From positions 4,268,454 to 4,332,453 of the forward strand of contig JACYXH010000812.1 of NCBI GenBank assembly GCA_026745465.1: a DNA stretch of 64,000 nucleotides, read 5' to 3'. Shown piece by piece: positions 12,471 to 26,358 of this stretch. A program made the translations under genes and the position numbers. This DNA comes from Lota lota. Taxonomy: Eukaryota > Chordata > Actinopteri > Gadiformes > Lotidae. The notes under the pieces are model-generated. The model searched no databases and was not told where the DNA came from. It saw only the letters and a program-made list of their open reading frames with translations. Positions within the stretch are counted from its first letter, which is position 1; each line of letters starts with the position of its first letter.

Positions 12471-13170
12471 ACCTGTATGTTGTTGTCATAGTATTGAATG
12501 GTTTTCATCAGGGTGATTTTGTTTAAATTGTCACCTTTACATACACTATAAAATGTGTCGGTTATCCTGCCTGCTCTGTGAGTGTGCCAGTATTGGGTTT
12601 GCCTGCTGTTATGGTGGCTTCAAGTCTCTCACACTGGTGAGGGTGGATGCTTCTTTTCATGTTGAGGTAGGCCTCCTAACATTTCCCTCTGATGCCCACT
12701 GAGTCTGAGTGTGGGGACATACATGGCACTGAGTGGCTCTGGCAACTCTGGAGTATCCTCTAGCTCAGACTCAGATGCTGTGTCAGTGTCACTGTTTTTA
12801 TGGTGGTAAAAACACCAGTGTCTGGGGCAACCAAATGGAGTTCTTGGATGTCTTCATCTGTGAGTTGTAGAGGAAGGAAAGAAGACAACAATATTTAACA
12901 CACATTCTCTTGGATGATTGCCATCTTATGAATGTGACTTGTATGGTCTTTTTGCTTTTGTATATTTTTGCTTTATGTAAAGTGTGTGGAGACTCAAGTT
13001 ATAACTCCCTTAAAATAACGTTTGACTTTACTTGCAGAGGCTTCTGATGTGGTTGCTGGCTCTTCTGTCCTCCCCATCCTAACATACAGCACCTAAATAG
13101 TATTGCTGCTGCATGGATGCAACAAGACTCTAGGTTGCAATGTCAGATGTAAAATGTGATAATCTCCTAA

Positions 13171-13662
13171 CATAGATAACATAACAACATAGCTCACACA
13201 CAGGTGGTTAACTCTAATGGTTGTTAAATATTTTGCCATTTGATAACATATATACCAAAACAATCGCTGTGGGAGTGTGTGTGGATGATGGCCGGTTTAA
13301 GCAGCCTCACCTGGCCCGAGTCAGACTGATTGGAGTCTGGAGCTGGGTGGGGCTGCACACCTGTTGCGCATTGAGCAATCAATGTGCACAGGTTAAACCA
13401 GCCATCAACGCACACACTCAGGAGAGATCTCCCACATGGCAGCATGGAGCACCAGCTGTCTGTGTGATCGCTAACAAACCTTTACAATAAACCGGTCTTT
13501 CAACATCACCACCCTGTGTCCATTTGTTTGGAGGAGCCTGAGGAAAGTCACCTAGGTGGAGTATGGCAGCCACTTAGGTGGCGTGTAGCTGGACTTTGCT
13601 ACAATTGCATAGATAATATAAAACATATGTAGTTAACTTAATGGTTGACAAACACTTTCAAA
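13171..13662. repeat. Segment flanked by imperfect direct repeats (possible insertion)
   Basis: CATAGATAACATAA...GTTAACTCTAATGGTTG at about 13171..13235 recurs as CATAGATAATATAA...GTTAACTTAATGGTTG at 13608..13662. The 370 bases between are GC-richer, contain an AATAAA at 13487 and end in TTTGCTACA, which is somewhat LTR-like. Boundaries are not clean and the identity is uncertain. Confidence 0.4.
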
Positions 13663-14579
13663 TATGAGATTTGTTACTTACCCAGCCATGCAAGTGCAGT
13701 TCACCATCAAGATGTAGCAGTTTGTTCTAATTACAACAACACAAGCCTGATACATGGTTGTCTTCTGGCTTAACCACTGGCTAGTCAGAACTTCACATGA
13801 AACAAAAGTCATCTGTACAGTCTTTGTATTTCAAGTGTTGTACATGATTATTGAGTACATAGTTATACGATTTATACACCTCAGTTTCTCTTTACTATAC
13901 AAGTGCGGTTTCTTTATCGGGTAGGTGTAAACGTCAGGCCGTTCCACAGTAGGTAATCCTGTGGGATCGTCCATCCATTAAGCGACTATGTAGGGGTCGG
14001 CCAATCTGGTCCCATTAGCTAATGTTAACTTTTTCAAGTAACACTCATGGTCAAGGAGACTGAGTGACAATACATAAAGTATAAGAGAAACTTATATTTT
14101 CTATATTTTCTTTCTTCAAAACATGCTAGCCAGCGTTGGCTAACGGGTTAAGGGAATTATTATTTTCACAATATGGCAACAATGTGTGCATCCGTTCATT
14201 TCAGCATCTGCATTCTATTTGACAGAAAATATAGACCTAATATGCTATAATATAGGCTAATAAATGTTGCAACAGGTGCGCAAAAGCACAAGAAAATGGC
14301 AACGCAAAGGCGAATCCTGGATGTCTTTATGAATCCATCATTAAGAGCTAATTGTTTAAGGGAAATAAGCATGTAAGAAAACATGCACATCCAATGTACA
14401 TTTTACAGCATATATTATTTATACAGATCTTTTTCATAGTGACGGTGTTATTCCTACATACCGGTCATCCCCCCATGTCCCAGCCTGTTGTGATTCGTAT
14501 GTTTGTTGTTGTTGTACATCTCTCATTCAATCCAATGTTTATTTATACGTGTAATTAATTTAGCATTGGAGTTATGGCC

Positions 14580-14900
14580 TGTATAATGTATCAGGCCACG
14601 CCGTCAAAAGTTGAGTCACCAATTACAGATGATACCCTAAAACAAACTCTTAAGCTTTGATCAGGGTCATCGAAATATTGTATGTACCAAGTTTGGTGAA
14701 GATTAGATCAAATATGTGCCAATATAAATCATAAATGGCTTAAGAATTGTATAGGCACAAATCGGTGTGGCCTTTATCAGTCGAATTTACATTATCAAAG
14801 GAACACATCGTGCAAATATTGTTGTGCTACGCTTCACGTTTCATAAGTTATTAGTCAAAATTAAAATATGTATTAACTGACCACATGTTGGCGCTATTGG
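14580..14900. repeat. Candidate dispersed repeat
   Basis: This contains ACCAAGTTTGGTGAAGATTAG, AGGGTCATCGAAATAT and TTGGCGCTATTGGTACC, wording typical of a widespread teleost repeat family that I recall but cannot name with certainty. There is no open frame. Confidence 0.35.
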
Positions 14901-15809
14901 TACCATATTTTAATATGTTAAGCACCTGGGGCACCGTTCCATAAAGTATTAATACTTAAGCACTTTGTACTCTAGTGCTTTAGTTGTTGAGATTTCAGTT
15001 TTCAAAGATTCCTCCCATCGACTGCCACTATAAATTTGAATACGTAAAAAAAAAACATGAAACATGTTAGAGTAAAGAAAGAATAGCCGAAGATGATGTA
15101 CGTTTTGTCGATGAAACAAAACAGTACAGAAGTAGATAGACGTAAGAAAATGGCTAAATAATAATAAAGTAAGATAAAATAAAGACATAAGTAAGACACA
15201 GAATAACAATAGTGTGGTGTGCTTTGCAACCACCCTAATAACAATAATAATAATATTAATACACGCAAATATGCGACCCTGCTTTGCGGTTTCTACTGTA
15301 GTATTAAACTGCAACATTGAGTTCAAATTTGAGTTTCATTCAGGCTTTAACCAAGGGATTTTGGATGCTATGTTAGAATGGCTCTGGGTTTGGATCAAGT
15401 AGACTTTAAAATGGTCAAATTGAAGCCCAGGTCGCAGTGATGGCTTCCGTTGCAAATGAGTGACTCAACACAACGCCCCCAGTCCAGATTCCCTGAGTGC
15501 TGGGGAGCCTCTGAGCAAACGGCTCCCTACAGTCCTTAACTTTTGAATCAATTAAAAGGAACCTGCTCCATAAAATTAATGAGTGGGGTGTACCTTGCTC
15601 CCCTTCAGCTCCCCCCAAGTGAAGCGCAATGAAATTTGACCTTCCACTTAATTAAAAACCAGCCGAATCTGGATCATCACTTCCCAGCCCGGGCGCGCGC
15701 CACATCGATAGGGCAGGCGCATCATTCTGGACACAGGGGAACTCTGGAATGCAATGTTTTTGCCGTGGGCATTGTCATAATGAAATCACAGAGTTATTCT
15801 CCGCAAGAC

Positions 15810-15812
<3 letters not shown>

Positions 15813-15893
<81 letters not shown>

Positions 15894-15900
15894 GGGGGGG
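15813..15900. repeat. (GT)n followed directly by a G24 run
   Basis: GT repeats span 15813..15876 and abut an uninterrupted G homopolymer at 15877..15900. Confidence 0.97.
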
Positions 15901-17411
15901 CTCCTGAACTGGCACAGTTACAAAGACACGTTTCATGAAGTTTTAATGACCTTTTATCTTTATCTTGCGCCCAGAAAGATGACAATAGGTGTTATCCATT
16001 ATCCAAACAAGAGGCTTGCCCTGGAAGAGTTAAAGAGATCATTCCCTCTCCCCCTGTGCATTTTGCTTTACGTTCATTGCTCTCATATGAGTGTAAAAAT
16101 GCTATGCTCTCACAGCAGATTAAATGTTTATTTTAGTGTTTGTGTGTGTTAGGGCGAGAGAGAAAGAGTGAGAAAGAAAATCGTCCATCTGTAGTGTAGA
16201 AAGGCACTCAATTTTCATATTGTAAGGCAACAACTTGAAAGAAATAGAAAATCATATTTTTGTCAATAGAATAAGTGATATGGTGGGGTAGTAAGTACGT
16301 GTTTTGAGATGACAGTCTGGGGTGGACAGCTAGAGTACTCCGGTGTCTACCTAACCCAGACCAATGTGTGCTTATTTGCAGTGTGCTGACAGGCTCACTG
16401 TGTCTAACATGGACTTCTTTCCCATGACGGCGCCTACAAGCCACAGTTTAAAACCCGCTCAAACACGAGGACTGAAATATATGCCTTCTAGAAACCAGAG
16501 TAAAAGTAGTATATTATAATTCAACAGGAAACCACATAGTATTTTAGAAAAATCTTGAAAGTTGTGGATATACTCATAGTAATATTCATGTTTTCAACAT
16601 CGAAATAAGTTCATATTTAAAACTGCTATGTGCCTTTTTTTTATTGCAACCATCAGCTTTGTTCCAATTTGTTTATTTTCTTCAAAGCAAGATTATATTT
16701 AAAAAGACAAAATGTGGTGGAGTTATGTGTGATTGAGTTACAGCTGGATGGGTTTTATTCGTAAGACACTCAGACAAAACATAATTTAACACAACTGATA
16801 TTATTTAATCAAAATATAACATTTTGATTGAATATCTCATATATTTCTTGCCCGGGTCAAATTTGAAGTAATGAAGAGGATTTTGGTGCATGAAATAAAT
16901 CGGACTATATTTTGAACCACATTGAGCACAGAACATTCTATTGCTTTTAAACCCAGCACACAGTGCGAGACGGAAGCAATAAACTGCTTAGTGAATCTAG
17001 AGGACCACAGGGCGAAGTAATAATGTAAAATAATTAATATGTAGTGAAGCATTCCATCAGTGTTGGTCTGACCTGCTGTGTCAGCCAGAAAGTTGATAGA
17101 CTGAAACATCAGTTAGAGGTGTGGAAGGAGAATGGGATATATCATGTGCATATAGTATTTGAGATCTACTAGTGTGACTATTTACTGGTTTACATTATGC
17201 TGCTATTATGGCAACATTGTTGAGACTAGTTTCTACTATCGTAAACTTACCCTAGCAGAGAGTTATATTGTCAGGTATCCAGACAGCAATATGCCTTATA
17301 TTAACCATTGTGTCTATAATATTGAGTATCCTCTTTGGAGCAATATAGACTCATGTACTATCTGCATTGTATGGTTACCACTGACCACTGATATTCCTTT
17401 ACTACCAAATT

Positions 17412-17712
17412 AGCTCTGGTTCTTGAACCGGTCCGTAAAGGAACCTTGCTGCTTTCTAGCGAACCAGCCTGCGTGTCCACTAGTTTTGAGCGGAACCGTT
17501 GTAATCAAGGAGGCGTCATCAAGGGCATTGCACAATGCATATCGGAAGTAAACAGAAGTTGCACACTCTCTTTTCCATCCTCTCTTTCCCTCCTGTAGAA
17601 TATGACACGCTCACTGATATCGTCATTGTCACACTTCAGGTCGAGGAAGACCTGCTATTTTTGTTCCAGCCTGGAACCAACTTTTGGGGTTCCGAACCAA
17701 TTTATTCTTGGT
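17412..17712. repeat. Candidate GAACC-rich inverted-terminal element
   Basis: The left end is CTCTGGTTCTTGAACCGG. The right end, CCAACTTTTGGGGTTCCGAACC, is inverted relative to the left GGTTC/GAACC motifs, with further GGAACC/GAACCAG words inside. This resembles hAT-type non-autonomous elements of fish. It directly precedes the SINE at 17720. Confidence 0.35.
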
Positions 17713-17719
17713 CTAAATG

Positions 17720-17895
17720 CTCTGTGAGAGAGTCTGGTTGGTAAGGTATTGGACTCCACATTGAGTTAACAGGGTCAAGGTTGAACCCCTGGCCATCCCC
17801 AGCCCTTACCTGTACATATTTCAGAGTAAATGCTTAACAAATATCTTAATAACTTGGATAAAAGCCTTTCCAAATAACTAAACTGTAACTGTAAT
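17720..17895 (+). mobile_element. tRNA-derived SINE with LINE-type tail
   Basis: Polymerase III promoter boxes are visible: an A-box-like TCTGGTTGGTAAGGTATTGG and a B-box-like GGGTCAAGGTTGAACCCC, spaced as in a tRNA gene. The sequence then runs to CTTGGATAAAAGCCTTTCC and ends in a CTGTAACTGTAA tail. The TTGGATAAAAGC block is the conserved 3' tail shared by many teleost SINEs and L2-like LINEs. It has diverged from the usual GCGTCTGCTAAAT, so this is an old copy. Confidence 0.75.
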
Positions 17896-18345
17896 TTTCA
17901 CTATGGTCCTATATTGTCTCGTCCCCATTTTGGGATGTGTACTTTGTCTGTAGTGTGTACTTATTGACAATAGATCAACTCAACCCTGTTCTGTCAGCAA
18001 TTTGTCTGTGTACTCCTGAAAAAGATAGTCCATTATTAACAACTCTGCAATGTCATAGGAAGCTGAATATGGTCCACAACCAGAGCTAAGAAGGATAACT
18101 AACTTCATAAATAAAATCCTACCTAAATACACGGGCAAAGCATTATTAAGTGAGTCATTGTGGTTGAAGTTTGTAAGTAATTGTTGAACTAAAAGTTTTA
18201 ACAAAAGTGAGATATATTTGATGATGAAAAGAACCAACAAAACACTGCTGCATTGATCTGCTGGGTATAGCTAAATGACCCATGACGCTGAATAAATAAT
18301 GAATCTTCCTGAACAAAAACAGATGAATTTAACATGAGTTTGTTT

Positions 18346-18362
18346 GGGGGGGGGGGGGGGGG
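18346..18362. repeat. G homopolymer (17 nt)
   Basis: Uninterrupted G run in an AT-rich intron. Confidence 0.95.
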
Positions 18363-20120
18363 TTAAAGTCCTGTTTGTTTTGTTAGCTTTTTCTTTGAGT
18401 TTATCTTACGTTCCCCTTCAATAAAAAACACTATGTTGCAACTGTTGAGCTGGAATCCCATATAAACACATATTTGGTTCTCCTGAAGAAAAATGGGCAA
18501 CGTTTTTGTTGTTTTTTGTTTAAGGAGGGCCTGACTATCAGAGGCCTTGACAGGTGTGAAGAGACGAGTAAACTTTGGCCCCACTGAAGTTTTCGATCAT
18601 TGTAAACCAGCTCTCTAGTACTGGTGTGACCCTTGCTTCACAATTTGATGTCTGCTACATGAGAGGTCTGAGAGGCCCTGTTGTGTCCGTCCGTCAAAGG
18701 GGTGGTGCATGGCAACTACTGGGGCATCGAAACATGAGAACGAAGACTATACACACATTTACTAGGTGAGATGCAGGATGTTTCTTGCGGATTATGAGAG
18801 GAGTTTTGCGTACAGACAAACTTGCTGTTACTTGTCCTTCCTAAAGAATATCATGTCACTATTGCACACCGGGTGCTGTTTATTAAATTAAGATATTAAC
18901 TATCAATTCTTTCCAGTTTAGCATAATGCCATCAAACGGGTTTAAAAACAATTACCAATTAGTTTGTCATATTTATTTAATTTCATGGATCTTTTAACAG
19001 GCAATAGAGACGTGAATAAAATTTATTTTGAAGTAGTCGAAGCATTCAAAGCCAATTACATATCATCATTCATTCATTCAAGTGTGTTGCGTGTTATCCT
19101 TATATCATATTCCTAAGACATGCAAGCGTCCCAAAGCATTGATATTCAATGCTTTGAGGAAAGCATTGAGGTTCATATGTAAATAATGAAAAAGTTCCTT
19201 GCCTTGTTTTCTTTGTTTCTAAAGCAAAAATGCATCTTACTACAATTTCATTCAGCACTGAAGTTTTGCCAAACGTTTTGGGATTTGGCCCAGAGGTAGA
19301 AAAGAAAACGTTAAACTCCTTCTGCTCTACTATTACAAAGGAGTTAACAATTAACCAATACATTGAACAATAACATTGCAAGCCTTGTTTTGAAACATCC
19401 TGAAGATTGAGAAGGAACACACCTAGTTCATCTTTGAGATACCAGCTGGGGTTGAGGCTCATGCATCGATGGAATTTGCCCTTAGCAAACTTTGAAATTG
19501 CTCTGATAGCGAAGCCAGGCGGAAATTATCTTCTGTGTCAACAACGGTGACCAGAGAAGGGAGCATGGCAGACACAGCCCCGGCATAATGACTTTGACAG
19601 CCCCCACTCAATATTGGATCTCTTTCTACATTGCAGATGCCATTGAACTATGCGGGCGGGCACAGTTGTCAGGGTGTCACCTCATTACGCTTGGCTGTGT
19701 CACCGTGAAATTGAAGAGTCCGATTAGGTTTGTTTTCGTTACTCCGTCCCGTGGCCAATCGCGTCGTTCGTCCTGAGCGTAATGTAATCCACCTCAAAAC
19801 AAATTGTTTTGCGTCGCATCCACCACCTCAGAAAGCTTAAGTAGGCCCCGCTAGGGTTACCTAAATTACTGGGGGGGAGGGGAATATAATATATATATAT
19901 TAGGAATGGATCACAAGTTAATTCCCCGGGCTTCAATTTTCTACAGTGATGAAATGGAACGTGCATTTTGCACGCAGTTTCGCCACCGCCGTTCGGACGC
20001 CTGTGATTTGTTTTCAGCGACAGGGTCCATTATTGAGGCTGTGCATTCTTGTAGGCATACAGTATGGTAATTCCTGCTGAGGCCCTACTCGCCTTGGTTA
20101 GAGGGCCCGCACGCTGTTAC

Positions 20121-20230
<110 letters not shown>

Positions 20231-20498
20231 GTATATTTGTGTCTATTGTGTGTTTGGTTAAGTGTATGCCCTCATCTCTTACAGAAATTGTGAGTAATAC
20301 TTTGTTATTGGATTACAATATTAAGGTGAATTTGGCACAACGACACCCCCACCCACCCACGTCACTTCATAACCCCAGTAAGGATAAAACAGCACATGCG
20401 CACATGAGTATGTATGCACCAAGCAGATGCATACTCACACACGTATACACATAGGAGAACCATATTGTAGGAAAATGCCTGTATACCTATATTCATGT

Positions 20499-20501
<3 letters not shown>

Positions 20502-20595
<94 letters not shown>
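20502..20595. repeat. (AC)n microsatellite, about 94 bp
   Basis: Uninterrupted AC repeat 270 bp downstream of the long GA tract. Confidence 0.98.
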
Positions 20596-20596
<1 letters not shown>

Positions 20597-21170
20597 TAAT
20601 AAATGCATCTGTAGTGCTTTGGGAACATACAGACTGTCACCTGTACACAAACAGAGATTATTTTTCATTGCATGCATAAACCAATTCACCCCCTCCCTGT
20701 CAACCCCGATACACACCGGCCAACACAACACAGAATACATTGGGAAACAGGTAGAACACAAAGTGGAGCGATACGTTATTTCCTGTTCACGATGGTCTCT
20801 TTCCTCCAGAGACAGCTTATAGTGATTTTCTTTTCCCTGTTTTTTCTTTTTAATTTCATTTATTATTTACAAAGAAAGAGCTGATCTCCACTCAGCATTA
20901 ATTACACATTGAAGACGTGAGATTGTGGCAGAAGTAGTGTATGGTGCGTGACAGACATCTGGTCCACGATAGGATGGAGAGGAGAGGCCAGGAGGGGAAG
21001 GACCTGGATACAGCTAGGAGCGCTTCAGGCCAGGGGGGTTTGCTTTAAACCTGCACTTGACCCTGACTTTCTCCATCTGTCAATCAAGCGCGCTACAGCT
21101 ATCACGGTTCACAGGGCAGCGAGCCTCTCGGAGGAACAGACCACCGTCAGGGTGGATGTTGATTGGATAT

Positions 21171-21207
21171 GTGTGTGTGTGTGTGTGTGTGAGTGTGTGT
21201 GTGTGTG
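21171..21207. repeat. Interrupted (TG)n
   Basis: TG repeat with one GA interruption, followed by GAGA-rich sequence. Confidence 0.95.
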
Positions 21208-22839
21208 AGAGAGCGTGATGGAGAGAAAGAGTGTGTGTATGTGAGGTTGCACACATTCATCCATGAGTTTGTGCATCGAGATTGTAGCGAGTTACCCTGA
21301 AAGTCAACAACACTACTTATTTCAAATAAAAAGTATCATTACACCACTAGGTCAACTCTTACAATTGGCTAATTGCACAGTATGATCAACTTTTGTTTAA
21401 TAAATACTTTCTGTTGCCATAACCTATATCTGTTCTTATTCTCAATATAGCTCTATGACCACAATGTCATAATAATGAGCCAACTGCAATGTTAAACAGC
21501 ACCTCCACAATTCCACTGCACTCTGATCTCCTTTAGTTTCTCTGACGGCTTCGTATTCTGACCACCAGACCACTGCAACACATTGCAGCCAGACCCCCTA
21601 GCAGGAACAATCTGAATCATCCAACACATACAGAACAGTTCTGCCAGGATTCGAGTAAGAGTGAGAATCCATCATGTCGGCACTCTATCTCCTCCAGGTC
21701 TGACTATGGTACCTGCCTTCTCACATACATGCAATTCTTGGACATGCCCCAGTTGAAGCGCAAAAATGCCTTTCCTAAAGATGCTATTTTTGTGTGTGTT
21801 TTTAAACCATTTTTAAACCATGAAAGGTGTATAATAAATAAAATAAAATATAAAATATACTAAAATATAAATTTTACGTACAAAATCTGTAAATCTGTGT
21901 TTGAGCACAGATATCCACAAGGTGTTGCAGATGGCTGTGATTCAGCTGGATGCTACGCTCGATACAGCAATGAACCGAAGAGCGCTTCGAATGTACAAGC
22001 CTTTAAAGTGCCCTTTGAAGTGAGAGAAACATGTTGAAGGACTTGGTACTGTGCCTGTATGACCTCACCAGGAGGTTGAAACATTCAGGCTCTTTATATA
22101 AATATATATATTTATATATATATATTTAATCTGCATAAAACCATTAACCCTTGAACCGTGTTGGAAGGCTCTTCACAGAAAAGGTTGAACAAAAAAGTAG
22201 ACTCTTTTGAGTTACGTTCTACTGTTTTACAAAGTTGCATGCAAAAAAGCATTTCAAAAGTTGTATACTGTCCCATGTGTTTCTGGTGGCTTGAGACAGC
22301 AGGTTGTCCATCGTCAGATACAGGTGAGCACTAGTCATACTCAATCATCTTCTAAAAGCCTTCGGCCTCCCTGCGGACTGAGGCACTGCATTCCTCACAG
22401 GACATTTCCAGTGGCATGTTGTTTTAAGCTTCCATTTATAAGCTTCAAGATGAATCCCAGGGGGCACGAGGAAAGGTCAGGAAAAACAGGGAGTGAAGAA
22501 GACAGCAGGACGAAGCACAAGCAGCTACATTTGCACATATGGATTATCTGCCTTTCATTCCCAGGCCCTGCTACAGACCCTGCGCATGTGGCGCTTTGAC
22601 CGCACAGCCAGAAACCCAGGCGCTCATGTCTTAATTAACAAGCAGACAGCTGATCAATAGACGAGGAGCGTAGAGAGAGAGCGTGGAGGTGGGACGGTTT
22701 GCACGCATGCCGTTCTGAGGCCTAACTCTCCTTCCACCTCCTCCACCTCCACTGTTGGGAGTGGAATACCGTAAGCGATCGATAGCACAGCTAACCCCGT
22801 TTTATGCTCTGATGACTTAGCACTTAGGTAAGGGCTGTG

Positions 22840-22857
22840 AGTGTGTGTGTGTGTGTC
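22840..22857. repeat. Short (GT)n
   Basis: GAGTGTGTGTGTGTGTGT, a short tract in ntng1 intron 2. Confidence 0.9.
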
Positions 22858-25121
22858 TCTGTAGGACTTTCTTTTCTTTACTTATGTTGCTATATAAGAC
22901 ATGATTATTGTACAAGAGCATTTTTATATCTTCTATATGGATGCCACAGCACAGTCTCCTGGACCGTTCAATCCTTGTTTGTTGCTTGTTGTTTTTTCTG
23001 CTGCACTTATTGACTTGATATAAAGTATATATGAGCCTGAATAAATATTTTAAATGTAAAACATGTTTTGGCTGTAGTCCGAAAAAGAATGACCAAAAAG
23101 AGAACTGGGGCAATTTCATTTCAGCGCAATCTAAATCCCATTTTGCAACTGCTAAATATACTTTAACCGGTCAAGTACATTTACATATTCTCTTAATTGG
23201 CATGGCCGATTGGATTCCCTACATCACAATTCTGAACACAAGCCTGCAGGTTACCTGACACAGCAAAAACTCTGTCTGTGTGTCACAGAAAGTTTATCAG
23301 CGTTCCCAGAGCATTCTGGGGAGTTCTAGGACAGGATGGCCATTCTGTGATAAGGCTTTCACATTTGGTTGTAGCCAGAAGGCTGCTGAGACTCTAATCA
23401 CTCACTCCCCGCCGGCCTTCTTCACCCCTCTTTCAAGCCAGTTACCGATCCACCCCTGGACTCTGGACCGAAATCGTATGTTTATTTTATTTTCTCTCAC
23501 ACTGGAAACTTTTGGCGGAAAATTGAATTTAACGCCCAAGGGCATGACGGAAAATTGGGCAAAATAGCTTATTTCCCTCCCATCCCACTTTTTTCTACTC
23601 GTTCTAATGAATGAAAAGATAAGATATCTACAGGAGATGGTGTGTTGTCCTGGCTACTAGTGCTTGCAATTTAGAACCCATCAATTTATGTTAACAGTAT
23701 GAGTGTAAATATTGGAACCGTACGTCTGAATGGAAAACCTAAAACAAACAAACATGCCTGACTGACAATACAGAAGTGAGAAGTGCACCAACATTGCTCA
23801 AGACAAACTGTCTGGTCCAAAATATCATATATCCTCAAGTATTTTATATCAATGCATGTTTCATTAGATAAATGTACAAAAGGCTGCAAAATGGAAATGT
23901 TTAAAAAACAAACTTGAGTTTGCAGTGTAAATCCTTGCGTAAGAAAGCATGCTATTTAAACACCAAAACCACTTAAAGGCCCCTGAAACAATACAAATCC
24001 AGAACTACAACCATTAGCTTAATCTAACAATGCATTGCTAAATTTGGATTCTACAGCCTGTCTGTTTAGCACCTTTCCAACTTCCCTCTGGTTTGCTGAT
24101 CCGTCCCCAATGGTTACCATTTAATCAGCGGCAAACACTCTTAATTACAAGATTAGTCTCCAACCAATTAGCCAGCATGCTAATGGACCTAATCCACCAT
24201 TGACGTCGGCCTGAATTCCAATTAGGGACTGGCTGTTTCAATTCACCCAGGACCCATCTGATGGGTCATTACCAGCTAAGTTATCCTCATAAACCAACCG
24301 CGTCAACCAACACAGGGCCCATTTGGACAGCAGCCGTAAAGGGCTTTAGGCCTAGTTCTTTTTTATCACCGCAGTTCCATGTGCCATGAAATCCCAGAAG
24401 AAAACAAAGAGGCCTTTTAGAGACGATGATGGAAATAAACATCGCAACAATGATAGCTGACATAAAGCATGAACCCTTTTATGAATTTGGTTAGATAACA
24501 CTGTATTTGTAGACTGTGTTGTGTATGATGTTTATAATTGTAAATATGGGACTTTGGATGATTCAAAGAAATGTTCAACTCTAGCCTAATAAAGGCCTAT
24601 ACTATTGATCTCAAAGTTATTCTTTAAAGAGGTGGAAACCTACTAAACATAGTAGGAGTTATATTTAACAGGATTATTGTAAAGTGCTGTATTCATTATG
24701 ACTTTTCAAGACCACCAAATGGTTGGCCTGACGTAAAAAAAGACATATTTATTGATCTCACAATAATGATTTTGATACCATTCTAGGAAATGATGAAAGA
24801 GCAACAGAGCACTCAGAAAAGGCCTTTGTTGTATTTGCAATGAAAACTCTACAAACAGAAATGCATTAAAAGGTCTTTACTGATCAGAACTAGAAAAATA
24901 TTATTATGCTGCTGTCCTTGTTACGCTTGAGTTGCATTCATTATTTTTAAAGGTACAGTTTGATTGTGGATCGAGTTTTGACCAAATCCATCTAAATCAA
25001 AGAATGATACTGATACACCTAATCCAAGCTATATTCACAAATGTAAAAATCAACAGTCACCTACAATTCTGAACATTTTCTCTCAACTTTCTCAAGATAC
25101 AGAATAGGCTGGGGTTCCTAC

Positions 25122-25765
25122 CTGCCCTGGACCTTGATGTCGGAGATTGCGTAGAAGTATCTCGACAGGTTGTTCTCATCCACCATGGTAGCTCCGGTGG
25201 CGGGCTTCAGCAGCCTAATCCTCAGATCCGTGATGGTGAAGAAGTCCCTCAGGGTCTTGGTGGTGTCCAGCTGGCCGTACAGAGAGGCCATGTTGTGGAG
25301 GCGGGGCCCAGCGAACAGCGCGAAGCGGTCCTTGATCTCGAAGCGCACCGTCTTGTCATTTTTCCACACGTAGCCGCGGGAGTAGTCCTCGGTGCAGATG
25401 ATGTCCAGCAGGGTGCGCTGCGTCAGCTCGTTCACCGTCTTAGGCTCCATGGTGAAGGCGTCCAGGCAGTCAGTCGCGTAGAACTGGTAGGGCGTCCAGG
25501 TGCGGCCTTGGTCCAGCGACTTCTCCAATACCATCTGCTCTGGCCGGCCCGACTCAAATGTGAGGATGATGTCGTCTGTCAGCTCGATGGTCTTGTTCCA
25601 GGACAGGGTTAGGTTGACCTGCAGCGGCTTGGGGTATTTCTTCCATGAGGTGGACTGCCAGAAGGTCGTGGGGTTGCGACCCTCAAAGTCAAACATCAGC
25701 TCCGAGGGGTGGGCCAGCTCCTCAGTGGAGGCGTCACACTCGTTGTTGCACATGTACGGATTCTC
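25122..25765 (-). CDS. ntng1: Netrin-G1, coding exon 2 (bulk of laminin N-terminal domain VI)
   Basis: This 644-nt exon encodes residues 83 to 296 plus two bases of Arg297 and completes the laminin N-terminal globular domain that binds the netrin-G ligand. It opens after an acceptor (aaacccacag|GAG) with ENPYMCNNECDAS, continuing the phase-0 junction of exon 1. Family landmarks in order are HPSELMFDFEGR, FWQSTSWKKYPKPLQ, LSWNKTIELTDDI, LEKSLDQGRTW, ATDCLDAF, FEIKDRFALFAGPRL, NMASLYGQLDTTKTLRDFF and RYFYAISDIKV. NLT and NKT are possible N-glycosylation sites. It ends GGCAG|gtagga, leaving AG to be completed by G in the next exon. The wording is clearly closer to netrin-G1 than to G2 (DLRIRLLKP and QLDTTK instead of the G2 forms). 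The exon is markedly GC-rich compared with the surrounding introns. The reading frame is intact. Confidence 0.97.
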
Positions 25766-26296
25766 CTGTGGGTTTACAGCATAAAGGGCCAGTCAAAAAC
25801 ACACATACATACATAACGGAAAACTGCAGATATCTTCATAAGATTCAGGAAAAGCATGACCATAGAGTAACTGTTAATTGCGAATGTTTGATTGTGTTTT
25901 AGAAATGAGAATAAGCTCAGTATATTTGAATCTCCTGTTTTCTGGAAAATTGGCTGTTACAACACAAGGAAGGTTTCTAATTGTTTTCATTGCCGGCAAA
26001 CATACTCTAATTTCCCCTATCTTCACAGGTCTTGTTTAGCCCCTAACAGCTGCACAAAACACTGCTCCCCCTCATCATCAACATGACATTGTGCATCCCA
26101 TATTTTCCCGCCACTACTGCCACCCAAATTGCCAGCTTAATTGATATTCCTGTGTGGTATGCCAAGCGAGATGCGGGCAGAATCTCGATGAGCAATTCTT
26201 ATGAATCACGCAAAGGGAACATGCATTTTTCATGTGGTTGCGTCTGCCCCGTACCATTGATACCCAACCGTCTAAGTCCAGGTGTCTAGAGCGTGT

Positions 26297-26358
26297 GTGT
26301 ATGTGTGTGTGTCTGAGTGTCTGTGTGTGTGTGTGTTTCTTTGTGTATGTGTGTGCAC
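26297..26358. repeat. Interrupted (TG)n
   Basis: Several short TG blocks broken by TATG, TCTG and TTCT; an old, decayed microsatellite. Confidence 0.9.

Noticed and set aside
25170-25902. Plus-strand open frames opposite netrin-G1 exon 2
   Set aside because: Shadows of the GC-rich coding exon on the other strand; no domains.
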